A DNA stretch of 44,291 nt from Nitratireductor sp. (GTDB lineage: Bacteria; Pseudomonadota; Alphaproteobacteria; Rhizobiales; Rhizobiaceae): assembly GCA_020441665.1 (NCBI GenBank), contig JAGRLT010000012.1, positions 1 through 44,291 of the forward strand, written 5' to 3'. The position numbers and the translations under genes were made by a program. Positions 9,624-18,379 of the stretch are shown in pieces. Position 1 is the first letter of the stretch, and the number at the start of each line of letters is the position of its first letter. The notes beneath the pieces are model-generated. The model made no database searches. It saw only the letters and a list, made by a program, of their open reading frames with translations, and was not told the DNA's origin.

Positions 9624-10961
9624 ATGCCGATCAACATCACCATGCCCGCCCTGTCGCCCACCATGGAGGAGGGCAATCTGGCCAAATGGCTGGTCAAGGA
9701 GGGCGATACGGTCTCCTCAGGCGATGTGATTGCCGAGATCGAGACCGACAAGGCGACGATGGAGGTCGAGGCCGTCGACGAGGGCACGGTTGCGCGGATC
9801 GTGGTGCCGGCCGGCAGCGAGGCGGTGAAGGTCAATGCGGTGATCGCGATCCTCGCCGCCGAGGGCGAGGATGTCGCGGCAGCCGCAAAGGGGGCGGCCG
9901 ACAAGCCGCTGCCGCCGCCGGTCGATCCAGGCCCGGTCGATCCGGGCCCGATCATCGTTCCGCCCGAGCCACCCTATCCCGATCCGGCGCCGCCAACCCC
10001 GCCGACGCCGCATGCCCAGGGCAGCCGTGTCTTCTCCTCGCCGCTGGCGCGCCGCATCGCGAAGGAAAACAAGGTCGATATCGCCGCGGTCGCCGGCACC
10101 GGCCCCCATGGCCGCGTGGTGAAACGCGATGTGGAGGCGGCGATTGCCAGCGGAACCGGCAAGGCCGGCGCAACACCCAGGGCGACAGGGGCAACTCCCG
10201 CTTCCGCGCCGCTTGCGGCCGGCGCGTCGAGCGATGCCGTGCTGCGCAATTTCGAGGAAGGGTCCTACGAACTGGTCAAGCACGACAATATGCGCAAGAC
10301 CATCGCCAAGCGCCTGACGGAAGCCAAGCAGACCATTCCGCATTTCTACGTCTCGGTCGATATCGAACTCGATGCGCTCATGAAACTGCGCGGCGAACTC
10401 AACGCCGCGGCCCCGTCCAGGGACGGCAAGCCGGCCTACAAATTGTCGGTCAACGACATGGTGATCAAGGCGCTGGCACTGGCGCTGCGCGACGTGCCGG
10501 ATGCCAATGTCTCCTGGACCGATGAGGCGATGGTGATGCACAAGCATGCCGATGTGGGCGTTGCCGTGTCGATCCCCGGCGGGCTGATCACGCCGATCAT
10601 CCGCAAGGCGGAAGCAAAGACGCTTTCGGCGATCTCCAGCGAGATGAAGGATATGGGCGCGCGGGCCAGGGAGCGCAAGCTGAAGCCCGAGGAATATCAG
10701 GGTGGCACCACCGCCGTCTCCAATATGGGCATGATGGGCGTCAGCAACTTTGCCGCCGTCGTCAATCCGCCCCATGCGACGATCCTGGCGGTCGGCGCCG
10801 GCCAGCAGCGCGCCATCGTCAAGGACGGCACGGTGCAGGTCGCCACCATGATGACGGTGACGCTTTCGACCGACCACCGCTGCGTTGACGGGGCGCTGGG
10901 CGCCGAACTGCTCGCCGCCTTCAAGGGATATATCGAGAACCCGATGGGGATGCTGGTCTAG
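9624..10961 (+). CDS. pdhC: Pyruvate dehydrogenase E2, dihydrolipoamide acetyltransferase
   Basis: A 445-residue E2. The lipoyl domain has K43 in ETDKAT. A linker at about 90-131 is unusually rich in proline and contains the repeated unit VDPGP twice (encoded by a 15-bp tandem repeat at 9921-9950). The peripheral subunit-binding domain spans about 135-174 ([29 protein letters not shown]). The C-terminal acetyltransferase domain ends with the catalytic motif DHRCVDG at 417-423 (H418, D422). It forms the core of the complex, transferring acetyl groups to CoA. ATG 9624 is preceded by GGGAGAAG; codons further upstream encode a peptide foreign to E2. Confidence 0.96.
   Translation: MPINITMPALSPTMEEGNLAKWLVKEGDTVSSGDVIAEIETDKATMEVEAVDEGTVARIVVPAGSEAVKVNAVIAILAAEGEDVAAAAKGAADKPLPPPVDPGPVDPGPIIVPPEPPYPDPAPPTPPTPHAQGSRVFSSPLARRIAKENKVDIAAVAGTGPHGRVVKRDVEAAIASGTGKAGATPRATGATPASAPLAAGASSDAVLRNFEEGSYELVKHDNMRKTIAKRLTEAKQTIPHFYVSVDIELDALMKLRGELNAAAPSRDGKPAYKLSVNDMVIKALALALRDVPDANVSWTDEAMVMHKHADVGVAVSIPGGLITPIIRKAEAKTLSAISSEMKDMGARARERKLKPEEYQGGTTAVSNMGMMGVSNFAAVVNPPHATILAVGAGQQRAIVKDGTVQVATMMTVTLSTDHRCVDGALGAELLAAFKGYIENPMGMLV
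9642..9886 (+). repeat. Lipoyl-domain direct repeat, copy 2 (in pdhC)
   Basis: Partner of 7902-8146; see that entry. Identity falls sharply on both sides: the first six codons of the two genes differ clearly and the linkers after residue 87 are unrelated. The shared block therefore has defined edges, as expected of gene conversion over the domain. Confidence 0.9.
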
Positions 10962-10965
10962 CGTC

Positions 10966-11601
10966 ATGAAAACCATTCTCTGCTATGGCGACTCGCTGAC
11001 ATGGGGTTCCGATCCGGCTACCGGCGGGCGGCATCCGCCCGAATGCCGATGGCCCAACGTGCTGCAGGCAGGGCTGGGCGGCGATTATTGCGTGATCACC
11101 GACGGCCTGCGCGGGCGCACCACGGGCTATGACGAGCATCTCGCCGATTGCGACCGCAACGGCGCGCGGCTGCTGGCGACCGCGCTCTATGCCCATGCGC
11201 CGCTCGATCTGGTCATCCTGCTGCTCGGGTCGAACGACATGAAGCCGCATATCGCGGGTACGGCGATTGCCGCGCGCCAGGGCATCAAGCGGCTGGCGGC
11301 GATCGCGAGAAACCACAATCCGGGGCCGGATCTTGCCAGGCCGAAAGTGCTGATCGTCTCGCCGCCGCCGCTGTGCGAGACGCCGGATGGCTTCTTTGCC
11401 GCACTGTTTGCCGGCGGCATCGAGCCTTCGCGCGCACTGGCTTCGCATTATGCCGAGGAGGCGAAAGCGGAGGGGGCGGAATTTTTCGACGGCGGATCGG
11501 CGGCTGAAACCTCGCCGCTCGACGGGGTTCATCTTGATGCCGGGAACACGGTGAAACTGGGCAGGGCGCTGGTGGGCGAGGTTCGGAGGATCCTGGGGTA
11601 G
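10966..11601 (+). CDS. SGNH/GDSL-family hydrolase (arylesterase-like)
   Basis: A 211-residue single-domain SGNH hydrolase. Block I is GDSL at residues 8-11 (nucleophile serine 10), block III is GSND, and block V is DGVHLD near the C-terminus (catalytic aspartate and histidine). There is no signal peptide, so it is probably cytoplasmic. Relatives hydrolyse aryl or acyl esters, or act as acetyl esterases; the natural substrate is not evident. It begins four bases after the pdhC stop, which places it in the pdh operon. GDSL hydrolases are recurrent in this position in rhizobial genomes as far as I recall, so the link may be more than chance. Confidence 0.88.
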   Translation: MKTILCYGDSLTWGSDPATGGRHPPECRWPNVLQAGLGGDYCVITDGLRGRTTGYDEHLADCDRNGARLLATALYAHAPLDLVILLLGSNDMKPHIAGTAIAARQGIKRLAAIARNHNPGPDLARPKVLIVSPPPLCETPDGFFAALFAGGIEPSRALASHYAEEAKAEGAEFFDGGSAAETSPLDGVHLDAGNTVKLGRALVGEVRRILG

Positions 11602-11613
11602 CCGGTAGCGGGC

Positions 11614-11838
11614 CTATCCGCCGATCAACTGCACCAGGGCGAAGCCGAAGCGGGAAAGAAGGACCGCGACCACGACCATCAGAACGAGATTGGTTGCGGC
11701 GCGGATCAGGCGGAACGAAAACAGGGCGAAAACGGCCCGGGCGAAGAACAACGCGACCACCAGCAGGCCCGGCACGCTGACATACCAGGGCAAGGCGATG
11801 ATGTTGGACAAGGACAGAAGGGACAGAAATTCCTGCAT
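11614..11838 (-). CDS. Small hydrophobic membrane protein, unknown function
   Basis: A 74-residue protein on the opposite strand to the surrounding pdh genes. After a short start (MQEFLSLLSLSNI) it has one or two long hydrophobic stretches (PGLLVVALFFARAVFALFSF and NLVLMVVVAVLLS), suggesting a two-helix inner-membrane hairpin. A purine-rich GAAAGGTGTGAGG lies just upstream of the ATG at 11838. It is convergent with the SGNH hydrolase (12 bases apart) and divergent from the GNAT gene (45 bases). I do not recognise the family. The strand change suggests that pdhA-pdhC plus hydrolase and GNAT-lpdA-lipA are separate transcription units. Confidence 0.6.
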   Translation of the reverse strand: MQEFLSLLSLSNIIALPWYVSVPGLLVVALFFARAVFALFSFRLIRAATNLVLMVVVAVLLSRFGFALVQLIGG

Positions 11839-11883
11839 GGCACGCCTCACACCTTTCACCGTTCGCCGGAGCCGTTCTGCGAA

Positions 11884-12489
11884 ATGACCGCCGGCACAGC
11901 AATCGTCCTGCGGCCGGGCGAGCCGCGCGATGCCGCCGACCTCGCCATCATCGACAACATGTCGAGCCATGGCATGTCGCTCGCCTTCTGGCAGCAGGCG
12001 GTGGCCGATGGCGAGGCCGAAGACCCGCTGCTGCTCGGCCGCGAGCGGTTTGGCGATGCGGCATCGGTATTCGGATGGTCCAACGCAATTGTGGCGGAAA
12101 ATGCGGACACGGTCGCCGGATCGGTGACCGGCTACGAAATGCCGGCACCCGACGCAAGCGCCGACCGCATCAAGTTCCTGTTTCCGGGCTTTGCGCCGGT
12201 GTTCGAATTGTTTGCGCGCTGCGTCGGCGACTGGTTCATCGACAGCATGGGCGTCTTTCCAGCCTATCGCGGCGCGGGCATCGCCGCGCGCCTCATCGAC
12301 CAATGTCTGGAGCAGGGCAGAAAGAAGGCGCTTCGCCGCGCGTCGCTGATCGTCGAGAGCGACAATCAGGCGGCAACCCGGCTCTATGCGAGCCGCAATT
12401 TTTCGACCCGCGACAGCCTGCCGTTTCGCGATCGCCTGGGCAATGCCGTCGTGGACAAGAACTGGCTGCTGATGTCGGCCGAACTGTAA
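11884..12489 (+). CDS. GNAT-family N-acetyltransferase
   Basis: A 201-residue acetyltransferase. The acetyl-CoA binding motif A is visible as VFPAYRGAGIAARLIDQ (R/Q-x-x-G-x-G/A form) around residues 126-142, followed by a motif B region (ASLIVESDNQAATRLYASRNF) that ends with the conserved tyrosine. The first residues (IVLRPGEPRDAADLAIID) are the usual GNAT opening strand. It could acetylate a small molecule or a protein; nothing in the sequence tells which. It ends ten bases before lpdA and is probably cotranscribed with it. Close coupling with an E3 gene hints at a metabolic or lysine-acetylation role, but this is speculative. Confidence 0.82.
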   Translation: MTAGTAIVLRPGEPRDAADLAIIDNMSSHGMSLAFWQQAVADGEAEDPLLLGRERFGDAASVFGWSNAIVAENADTVAGSVTGYEMPAPDASADRIKFLFPGFAPVFELFARCVGDWFIDSMGVFPAYRGAGIAARLIDQCLEQGRKKALRRASLIVESDNQAATRLYASRNFSTRDSLPFRDRLGNAVVDKNWLLMSAEL

Positions 12490-12499
12490 GGAAAAGACC

Positions 12500-13957
12500 A
12501 TGGCAAACAGCTACGACGTCATCATCATCGGATCGGGGCCGGGCGGCTATGTCACCGCCATCCGTTCGGCGCAACTGGGGTTCAGGACCGCGATCGTCGA
12601 GCGCGAGCATCTGGGCGGCATCTGTCTCAACTGGGGCTGTATTCCGACCAAGGCGCTGCTGCGCTCGGCCGAAATCAAGCATTATGCCGATCACGCCGGG
12701 AATTACGGCCTGAAGATCGACGGCACGGTGAGCGCCGATGTCAAGGCCGTCGTCGAGCGCTCGCGCGGGGTGTCGGCCCGGCTCAATGGCGGCGTCGGTT
12801 TTCTGATGAAGAAGAACAAGATCGACGTCATCTGGGGCGAGGCGAAGCTTGCCGGCAAGGGCAGGATCACCGTTTCGAAATCGTCGAAAAAGCCGATGGA
12901 GCCGCAGCATCCCGCCCCCAAGGGCACGCTCGGCGAGGGCGAATACGCCGCCAAGCACATTATTCTGGCGACCGGCGCCCGGCCGCGCGCGCTGCCCGGC
13001 ATCGAGCCCGACGGCAAGCTGATCTGGACCTACTTCGAGGCGATGGTGCCGCCGGCGCTGCCGGACAAGCTGCTGGTGATGGGATCGGGCGCGATCGGCA
13101 TCGAGTTCGCCAGCTTCTACAACGCGATGGGCTGCGACGTGACGGTGGTCGAGCTGATGCCGCAGATCATGCCGGTGGAGGATGCCGAAGTTTCCAAAAC
13201 GGCCCAGAAGCTGCTCGAAAAGCAGGGGCTGAAAATCCTGCTGGAAGCCAAGGTCACTAAGGTCGACAAGGGGTCGAATTCGGTCAGGGCGACGGTCGAG
13301 ACCAAGGACGGCAAGACCCAGGTGATCGAGGCCGACCGGCTGATCTCGGCGGTCGGCGTGCAGGGCAATATCGAAAATCTCGGTCTCGAAGAACTCGGCG
13401 TCAAGACCAATCGCGGCTGTGTCGTCATCGACGGCTATGGCCGCACCAATGTGGAAGGCATCTACGCCATCGGCGATGTCGCGGGCCCGCCCATGCTGGC
13501 CCACAAGGCCGAGCATGAGGGCGTCGTCTGCGTCGAGAAGATTGCCGGTGTGCCGGGCGTCCATCCGATGGACAAGGGCAGGATACCGGGCTGTACCTAT
13601 TGCCACCCGCAGGTCGCCTCCGTCGGCCTGACGGAAGCGAAGGCGAAGGAAGCGGCGAAGGCAAAGGGAAGCGACATCCGCGTCGGCCGCTTCCAGTTCG
13701 GCGCCAATGGCAAGGCGATCGCGCTCGGCGAGGACCAGGGGCTGATCAAGACGATCTTCGACGCGAAGACCGGCGAACTGATCGGCGCGCACATGGTGGG
13801 CGCGGAAGTGACCGAACTGATCCAGGGCTTCGTCGTCGCCATGGGGCTCGAGACCACGGAAGCAGAGCTGATGCATACCATCTTCCCCCATCCCACTTTG
13901 TCGGAGATGATGAAGGAAAGCGTGCTCGATGCTTATGGTCGCGCATTGAATGCGTAG
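12500..13957 (+). CDS. lpdA: Dihydrolipoamide dehydrogenase (E3)
   Basis: A 485-residue flavoprotein. The FAD motif GSGPGG is at residues 11-16, the redox-active disulfide is C42/C47 in GGICLNWGC, a second Rossmann motif (GSGAIGIEFA) binds NAD, and the catalytic His-Glu pair is H464/E469 in FPHPTLSE. It reoxidises the dihydrolipoyl groups of PdhC. An insertion rich in P and K (KKPMEPQHPAPKGTLGEGEY, about residues 133-152) lies between the first beta strands, as in other alphaproteobacterial E3 of the pyruvate complex. AGGAAAAG precedes the start. Together with pdhA-pdhC and lipA it completes the pathway in one region. Confidence 0.96.
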   Translation: MANSYDVIIIGSGPGGYVTAIRSAQLGFRTAIVEREHLGGICLNWGCIPTKALLRSAEIKHYADHAGNYGLKIDGTVSADVKAVVERSRGVSARLNGGVGFLMKKNKIDVIWGEAKLAGKGRITVSKSSKKPMEPQHPAPKGTLGEGEYAAKHIILATGARPRALPGIEPDGKLIWTYFEAMVPPALPDKLLVMGSGAIGIEFASFYNAMGCDVTVVELMPQIMPVEDAEVSKTAQKLLEKQGLKILLEAKVTKVDKGSNSVRATVETKDGKTQVIEADRLISAVGVQGNIENLGLEELGVKTNRGCVVIDGYGRTNVEGIYAIGDVAGPPMLAHKAEHEGVVCVEKIAGVPGVHPMDKGRIPGCTYCHPQVASVGLTEAKAKEAAKAKGSDIRVGRFQFGANGKAIALGEDQGLIKTIFDAKTGELIGAHMVGAEVTELIQGFVVAMGLETTEAELMHTIFPHPTLSEMMKESVLDAYGRALNA

Positions 13958-13990
13958 CTGCTATGGTATGCGACCAAGGGGAGCATTCGC

Positions 13991-14161
13991 ATGGTGAACA
14001 ATCCGGCATTGATCCTCGTCTGGGCACTGTTGGGGGCAGCGATCGGTACTGTCATCTATCTGTTCATGGGCGGCAATCTGTGGGTACATCTGCTGATTGC
14101 CGTCATCGGTGCGGTGGCGGGCGGCAGCTACGCCCAGAGCCGCAAAAGCAAGGGCAATTAG
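13991..14161 (+). CDS. Tiny two-helix membrane protein (56 residues), unknown function
   Basis: A 56-residue reading frame with two hydrophobic segments (ALILVWALLGAAIGTVIYLFMG and LWVHLLIAVIGAVAGGSYA) and a basic, hydrophilic end (QSRKSKGN). GGGG lies 11 bases before the ATG. Its glycine-rich second helix (AVIGAVAGG) resembles the following two genes, which belong to the GlsB/YeaQ/YmgE type, so it may be a shortened relative. It stands 33 bases after lpdA and 21 bases before the next gene, so the run is likely one operon. Function unknown; a membrane or envelope stress role is suggested only by the neighbours. Confidence 0.65.
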   Translation: MVNNPALILVWALLGAAIGTVIYLFMGGNLWVHLLIAVIGAVAGGSYAQSRKSKGN

Positions 14162-14182
14162 AGTCTTTCAAGGAGATCCTCA

Positions 14183-14431
14183 ATGGATGCAAAAGCGCTT
14201 CTGATCTTTCTCGTCGTCGGCGCCGTGGCCGGCCTGCTCGCGAGCATCGTGGTCGGCGGCGGCGGGCTGCTGTATTATGTCCTGATCGGCGTGATCGGCT
14301 CGTTTGTCGGCGGCTTTCTGTTCAGCACGCTGAAGATCAACATCGCGACCGGCAGTCCGATCGTCAACCAGATCATCACCTCGACCATCGGCGCGATCAT
14401 CATCGTGCTGCTGGCGCGGCTGATCGCCTGA
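14183..14431 (+). CDS. GlsB/YeaQ/YmgE family stress-response membrane protein
   Basis: An 82-residue protein made almost wholly of three hydrophobic, glycine-rich helices: LLIFLVVGAVAGLLASIVV, YYVLIGVIGSFVGGFLFSTL, and a last helix ending IIIVLLARLIA. The motif GVIGSFVGGFLF is the signature stretch of the transglycosylase-associated (GlsB/YeaQ/YmgE) family, small inner-membrane proteins linked in other bacteria to stress responses; their molecular action is not known. AAGGAG stands 7 bases before the ATG. It sits between a 56-residue and a 130-residue membrane gene of similar style. Confidence 0.82.
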   Translation: MDAKALLIFLVVGAVAGLLASIVVGGGGLLYYVLIGVIGSFVGGFLFSTLKINIATGSPIVNQIITSTIGAIIIVLLARLIA

Positions 14432-14451
14432 GCAAGGGCTGAGGGCGCGCC

Positions 14452-14844
14452 GTGATGCACGAAACCTATCCCATACTCGGCATGGCCGGCGTCGGGTTTT
14501 TCGGCATGCTGGTGATCGGCTTCCTGGCCGGCTGGATCGCCGAGCGGGCGATGAACCGCGACCACAGCCTGCTCACCAATGTGCTGGTTGGCATTGCCGG
14601 CTCGTTCGTCGGCGGCACGGCGGCCGGCATGCTGGGCTTTCAATGGTACGGCTTTGTCGGCAACCTCGTCGTCGCGACCCTTGGCGCCATCGCCATCCTG
14701 TGGTTCTTCGGCCGGCGCGAACCGCAGCCGCGCCGGGCGCCGGGCAGGGAACCCTGGCGGGAAAGCCCCTATGACGGCGGTGAGGGCGAAGAGACATCCA
14801 ATACCGGCGACACGCCGATCTATCATGCAAGGAATGACGAGTAG
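14452..14844 (+). CDS. GlsB/YeaQ/YmgE-like membrane protein with C-terminal tail
   Basis: A 130-residue protein with three transmembrane helices ([56 protein letters not shown]). The motif [10 protein letters not shown] is shared with the preceding gene, so the two look like diverged paralogues. After the last helix comes a charged, proline- and glycine-rich tail of about 45 residues that is probably disordered and cytoplasmic. The start could be GTG 14452 or the ATG three bases later. The end lies four bases before the assigned lipA ATG, so translation of lipA may depend on it. Confidence 0.8.
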   Translation: MMHETYPILGMAGVGFFGMLVIGFLAGWIAERAMNRDHSLLTNVLVGIAGSFVGGTAAGMLGFQWYGFVGNLVVATLGAIAILWFFGRREPQPRRAPGREPWRESPYDGGEGEETSNTGDTPIYHARNDE

Positions 14845-14848
14845 ACCC

Positions 14849-15826
14849 ATGGCTACCCTGATCGATACCGTTGCCGGCACGCGCGGCGAAGCGAAGCCGC
14901 GCCCGCGCCATCCCGAAAAGGCCAGGCGGCCGGAAAACGAAGTGTTGCGCAAGCCGGACTGGATCCGTGTCAAGGCGGGCGGTTCGGCGGTCTATGAGGA
15001 GACCCGCAACATCGTCAGGGAAAACGGCCTTGTCACCGTGTGCGAGGAGGCGGGCTGCCCCAATATCGGCGAGTGCTGGTCGAAGAAACACGCCACCATG
15101 ATGATCATGGGCGAGATCTGCACCCGCGCCTGCGCCTTCTGCAACGTGATCACGGGCCTGCCCAAGGCGCTCGATCCCAGGGAACCGGAAAACGTCGCCG
15201 TCGCGGTGAAGAAGCTCGAGCTCGAACATGTGGTGATCACCAGTGTCGACCGGGATGATCTTGCCGATGGCGGCGCGCAGCATTTCGTCGAGACGATCGC
15301 GGCGATCCGCGCGGCCTCGCCCGGCACGACGATCGAAATCCTGACACCGGATTTCCTGCGCAAGGAAGGGGCGCTTGAAAAGGTCGTCGCGGCAAAGCCC
15401 GATGTCTTCAACCACAATCTCGAAACGGTGCCGTCGAACTATCTGACGGTCCGCCCCGGCGCGCGCTATTTCCATTCGATCCGGCTGCTGCAGCGGGTCA
15501 AGGAGATCGATCCGTCGATCTTCACCAAGTCCGGCATCATGGTGGGGCTTGGCGAGGAGCGCAACGAAGTGCTGCAACTGATGGACGATCTGAGATGCGC
15601 CGATGTCGATTTCATCACCATCGGGCAATATCTCGCGCCGAGCCGCAAGCATCACCGCATCGACCGGTTCGTGACGCCGGACGAGTTCAAATCCTATGAG
15701 ACGATCGCCTATACCAAGGGCTTCCTGATGGTCTCGTCCTCGCCGCTGACGCGTTCCTCGCACCATGCGGGAGAGGATTTCGCCCGGCTGCGGGCGGCGC
15801 GCGAACGGCAGATGGAAAAAGCGTAG
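14849..15826 (+). CDS. lipA: Lipoyl synthase
   Basis: A 325-residue radical SAM enzyme. The auxiliary iron-sulfur cluster motif is C65, C70 and C76 in [13 protein letters not shown], and the radical SAM CX3CX2C motif is C91, C95 and C98 in CTRACAFC. It inserts two sulfur atoms into octanoyl groups on lipoyl domains, and the targets PdhB and PdhC are encoded a few kilobases upstream. I place the start at ATG 14849; an in-frame ATG at 14825 inside the previous gene would add eight residues. The first 30 residues (rich in R, K and P, including RHPEKARRP) are the usual rhizobial extension. Confidence 0.96.
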   Translation: MATLIDTVAGTRGEAKPRPRHPEKARRPENEVLRKPDWIRVKAGGSAVYEETRNIVRENGLVTVCEEAGCPNIGECWSKKHATMMIMGEICTRACAFCNVITGLPKALDPREPENVAVAVKKLELEHVVITSVDRDDLADGGAQHFVETIAAIRAASPGTTIEILTPDFLRKEGALEKVVAAKPDVFNHNLETVPSNYLTVRPGARYFHSIRLLQRVKEIDPSIFTKSGIMVGLGEERNEVLQLMDDLRCADVDFITIGQYLAPSRKHHRIDRFVTPDEFKSYETIAYTKGFLMVSSSPLTRSSHHAGEDFARLRAARERQMEKA

Positions 15827-15836
15827 AGCCGCCTCC

Positions 15837-16295
15837 TTGCCGTCCTTCTCGACCACGCATCCGGTCAACCATTCGGCGCGCGACATGTACGACCTCGTCG
15901 CCGATGTGGAGCGCTATCCGCAATTTCTGCCGCTCTGCGAGGCGCTGACGGTCCGCTCGCGGCGCGAAAAGGGCGGCCGCACCATCCTGATCGCCGACAT
16001 GACGGTGGGCTACAAGGCGATCCGCGAGACGTTTGCCAGCCAGGTTCTGCTCAATCCCGAGGCGCTCGAAATCCAGGCGCAATATCTCGACGGGCCGTTC
16101 CGCCATCTCGACAACCGCTGGCGCTTCGTCGATGTCGGACCGGGCCGATCCGAGGTTCACTTTGCGATCGATTACGAGTTCAGGAGCCGGGTGCTCGGCG
16201 CGCTGATGGGGGCAATGTTCGAAAAAGCCTTCGCGCGCTACACCCAGGCGTTCGAGGAGCGCGCCGACCGGCTCTATGGCAGCCGAATTTCCTGA
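15837..16295 (+). CDS. SRPBCC family protein, RatA/COQ10 type
   Basis: A 152-residue START-like (SRPBCC) protein with the hallmark segment ARDMYDLVADVERYPQFLPLCEAL near the N-terminus and the C-terminal helix AFEERADRLYG. COQ10 proteins bind ubiquinone or its precursors and support respiration; the E. coli homologue RatA has been described as a ribosome-associated toxin. The family name therefore does not settle the role. The best start is TTG 15837, which gives the standard family N-terminus (PSFSTTHPVNHSARD); the only ATG is inside lipA, and it would add 24 foreign residues. It lies 10 bases after lipA. Confidence 0.85.
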   Translation: MPSFSTTHPVNHSARDMYDLVADVERYPQFLPLCEALTVRSRREKGGRTILIADMTVGYKAIRETFASQVLLNPEALEIQAQYLDGPFRHLDNRWRFVDVGPGRSEVHFAIDYEFRSRVLGALMGAMFEKAFARYTQAFEERADRLYGSRIS

Positions 16296-16318
16296 AATCG
16301 CTTCCCCACAAATAAAGA

Positions 16319-16352
16319 CCCCGGAGTGTGGGGATCACTCCGGGGCACTTTT
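16319..16352 (+). terminator. Intrinsic terminator after the lipA operon
   Basis: Perfect 10-bp stem (CCCCGGAGTG at 16319-16328 with CACTCCGGGG at 16336-16345, loop TGGGGAT) followed by a short T-run (16349-16352), 23 bases after the stop of the RatA-like gene. The rest of the gap up to 16577 is AT-rich and holds a second, weaker inverted repeat (CGAAATGC at 16446-16453 with GCATTTCG at 16465-16472), possibly for the convergent gene. Confidence 0.8.
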
Positions 16353-16577
16353 GGCCTGATGCGGGGATGGGGGACTGGAGGTCAGGCCAATTTCTTCTTC
16401 TTGGTTCCGGCGTTGGTTCGTCACCGGCCATTCGAATATAGGGCGCGAAATGCGGCATGTGTGTGCATTTCGTCACACTTCGAATATTTTTTATCGTACT
16501 CCAATTTCACCAAACGTAAAGGGCGGAAACATCACATTTGCGTTTTTCGCCGAGTTTGGAAAAATTCTTTAAATAAA

Positions 16578-17111
16578 TCAATTGAGTATGGCTGGATCGC
16601 TATCATCTCCCGGGTCATCCTCCAGGCCGAAGGCGACCAGCATTTCAAGTGCAACCTGCGCCGATTGCTGGCGAACGACCTCTCTTCCGACGCTGCCGAG
16701 GCGCAATTCCTCGACGAAAAGCCCCATCGGGCCGGCGATTGCGACGAAAACCAGGCCGACCGGCTTCTCCTCCGAGCCGCCATCCGGCCCGGCAATGCCA
16801 GTGATCGCCACCGATACGCTGGCGGCGGAGTGATCCAGCGCGCCGCGCGCCATGGCGAGCGCGGTTTCGCGCGAGACGGCGCCATGTTCCGCGATGGTTT
16901 CAGGGTCGACGCCCAGCAGCTGTGATTTCGCGGCATTGGAATAGGTGACGAAGCCGCGCTCGAAGACCGCCGAGGAGCCCGGAATATCGGTCAGCAGCGC
17001 CGCCACCAGACCGCCGGTACAGGATTCGGCGGTGGCGATGGTCTGGCCGGCGGCCTGAAACGCGCCGAGCACATAGCGTGCCGTTTCCACCAGTTCCGCC
17101 GTTACGATCAT
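16578..17111 (-). CDS. CinA-like nicotinamide-nucleotide amidase (PncC type)
   Basis: A 177-residue CinA C-terminal-domain protein without the N-terminal molybdopterin-like half of full CinA. The conserved [10 protein letters not shown] motif contains the catalytic serine region, and GAVSRETA and [10 protein letters not shown] are the other family motifs. PncC converts nicotinamide mononucleotide to nicotinate mononucleotide in pyridine nucleotide recycling. The ATG overlaps the stop of ispDF by four bases (ATGA), so the two form an operon transcribed leftwards, convergent with the lipA group. The tail after residue 165 is rich in D and not conserved in relatives I know. Confidence 0.88.
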   Translation of the reverse strand: MIVTAELVETARYVLGAFQAAGQTIATAESCTGGLVAALLTDIPGSSAVFERGFVTYSNAAKSQLLGVDPETIAEHGAVSRETALAMARGALDHSAASVSVAITGIAGPDGGSEEKPVGLVFVAIAGPMGLFVEELRLGSVGREVVRQQSAQVALEMLVAFGLEDDPGDDSDPAILN

Positions 17112-18379
17112 GGCCGCTCCGTCGCGCTGTCATCCCTGTCGACAGTGTCGATGACAATCGTGGCGGTGGCAAGGGCGGCGATGCCTTCACCGCGCCCCAG
17201 CGTGCCGATGCGCTCATGGGTGGTCGCCTTGACCGAGACGCGGTCGGCCGCGATGTCGCAAATGCCGGCGATCGCCGCCCGCATGGCCGCGCGATGGGGG
17301 CCGATCTTCGGCTTTTCGCAGATGATGGTCACGTCGAGATGGTTGATGATGCCGCCCCTGGCGCGCACCAGCGCGCAGGCATGGGCGAGGAACCGATCGG
17401 AAGCCACGCCCTTCCATTGCGGATCCGAGGGTGGGAAATGGCTGCCGATATCGCCATCGCCAATGGTGCCGAGCAGGGCGTCGGTCAGCGCATGCAGGCC
17501 GACATCGGCGTCGGAATGGCCATCGAGCCGGATGTCGCTGTCGATCGCCACGCCGCACAGCATGACCGGCCCGCCCGGCACGGTGCGGTGGACGTCATAG
17601 CCGGTTGCGGTACGGATATCCGGAGCTTTGGGAAAGGATGGCAAGCCTATCATGTCGCGTGCTTTTTTCAGATCGGAAGCGGTCGTTATCTTGAAGTTGT
17701 CGGCGTTGCCGGCGACGAGGCGAACGGTGAGGCCGGCCCATTCGGCGACCGCGCTGTCATCGGTGAAGTCGTCGCGGCCTTCGGCCCGTGCCCGGCGATG
17801 GGCGGATAGGATTTCCTCCAGGCGGAAGCCCTGCGGCGTCTGGGCGAGATAGAGGCCCTGGCGGTCGATCGTCTGCACGATGTCGATGTCGAGGGTTCCG
17901 TCACTGGCCGCCTGGCCGCGCTTGACCGTATCGGGCACGGCGATGGCGGGAAGCGCGCCGATGCTCCTGCCGATGCCGGCAAGGGTGGCGTCGATCACCG
18001 CCGCATCGACCATCGGCCGGGCGGCGTCGTGGATCAGCACGGTTTGCGGCGGGGCTTCGAGCGCCGCCAGCGCTTCGAGCCCGTTCAGCACGCTGGCCTG
18101 CCGCGTCGCCCCGCCGGTCACCGGCGGCAGCAGTTTTTCGTGGGTGCCAACCGCCGTCGCGTAGAGCGCCGGATCATCGGCATGGATGACCACCTGCACC
18201 CAATCGACCGCCGGATGGTGGAGAAAGGCGCGGCAGGCGCGGCCGAGCACGGTCTCGCCGCCAAGATCGGCATATTGCTTCGGGCCGTCGGCGTGCGCGC
18301 CCATGCGGCTGCCGCGCCCGGCGGCGACGATGACGATGGCGGTTTGGCCGGCAATGTTATGGGTCGGGTGTTGCGGCAA
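17108..18379 (-). CDS. ispDF: Bifunctional IspD/IspF isoprenoid biosynthesis enzyme
   Basis: A 423-residue fusion. The IspD half has [11 protein letters not shown] and GPKQY near the N-terminus (CTP and MEP cytidylyl transfer) and DDSAVAEW-type motifs. After about residue 245 the IspF half starts with TATGYDVH (metal-binding D and H) and continues with [19 protein letters not shown] and [14 protein letters not shown]. The protein carries out the third and fifth steps of the non-mevalonate pathway. The fusion is usual in many alphaproteobacteria. The only good start is TTG 18379; no ATG fits. It is divergent from dusB, with 200 bases between. Confidence 0.94.
   Translation of the reverse strand: MPQHPTHNIAGQTAIVIVAAGRGSRMGAHADGPKQYADLGGETVLGRACRAFLHHPAVDWVQVVIHADDPALYATAVGTHEKLLPPVTGGATRQASVLNGLEALAALEAPPQTVLIHDAARPMVDAAVIDATLAGIGRSIGALPAIAVPDTVKRGQAASDGTLDIDIVQTIDRQGLYLAQTPQGFRLEEILSAHRRARAEGRDDFTDDSAVAEWAGLTVRLVAGNADNFKITTASDLKKARDMIGLPSFPKAPDIRTATGYDVHRTVPGGPVMLCGVAIDSDIRLDGHSDADVGLHALTDALLGTIGDGDIGSHFPPSDPQWKGVASDRFLAHACALVRARGGIINHLDVTIICEKPKIGPHRAAMRAAIAGICDIAADRVSVKATTHERIGTLGRGEGIAALATATIVIDTVDRDDSATERP

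Noticed and set aside
16380-16440. Lysine-rich peptide (GTKKKKLA) on the minus strand near the lipA terminator
   Set aside because: A stop codon lies a few codons upstream in the same frame, so no gene fits.
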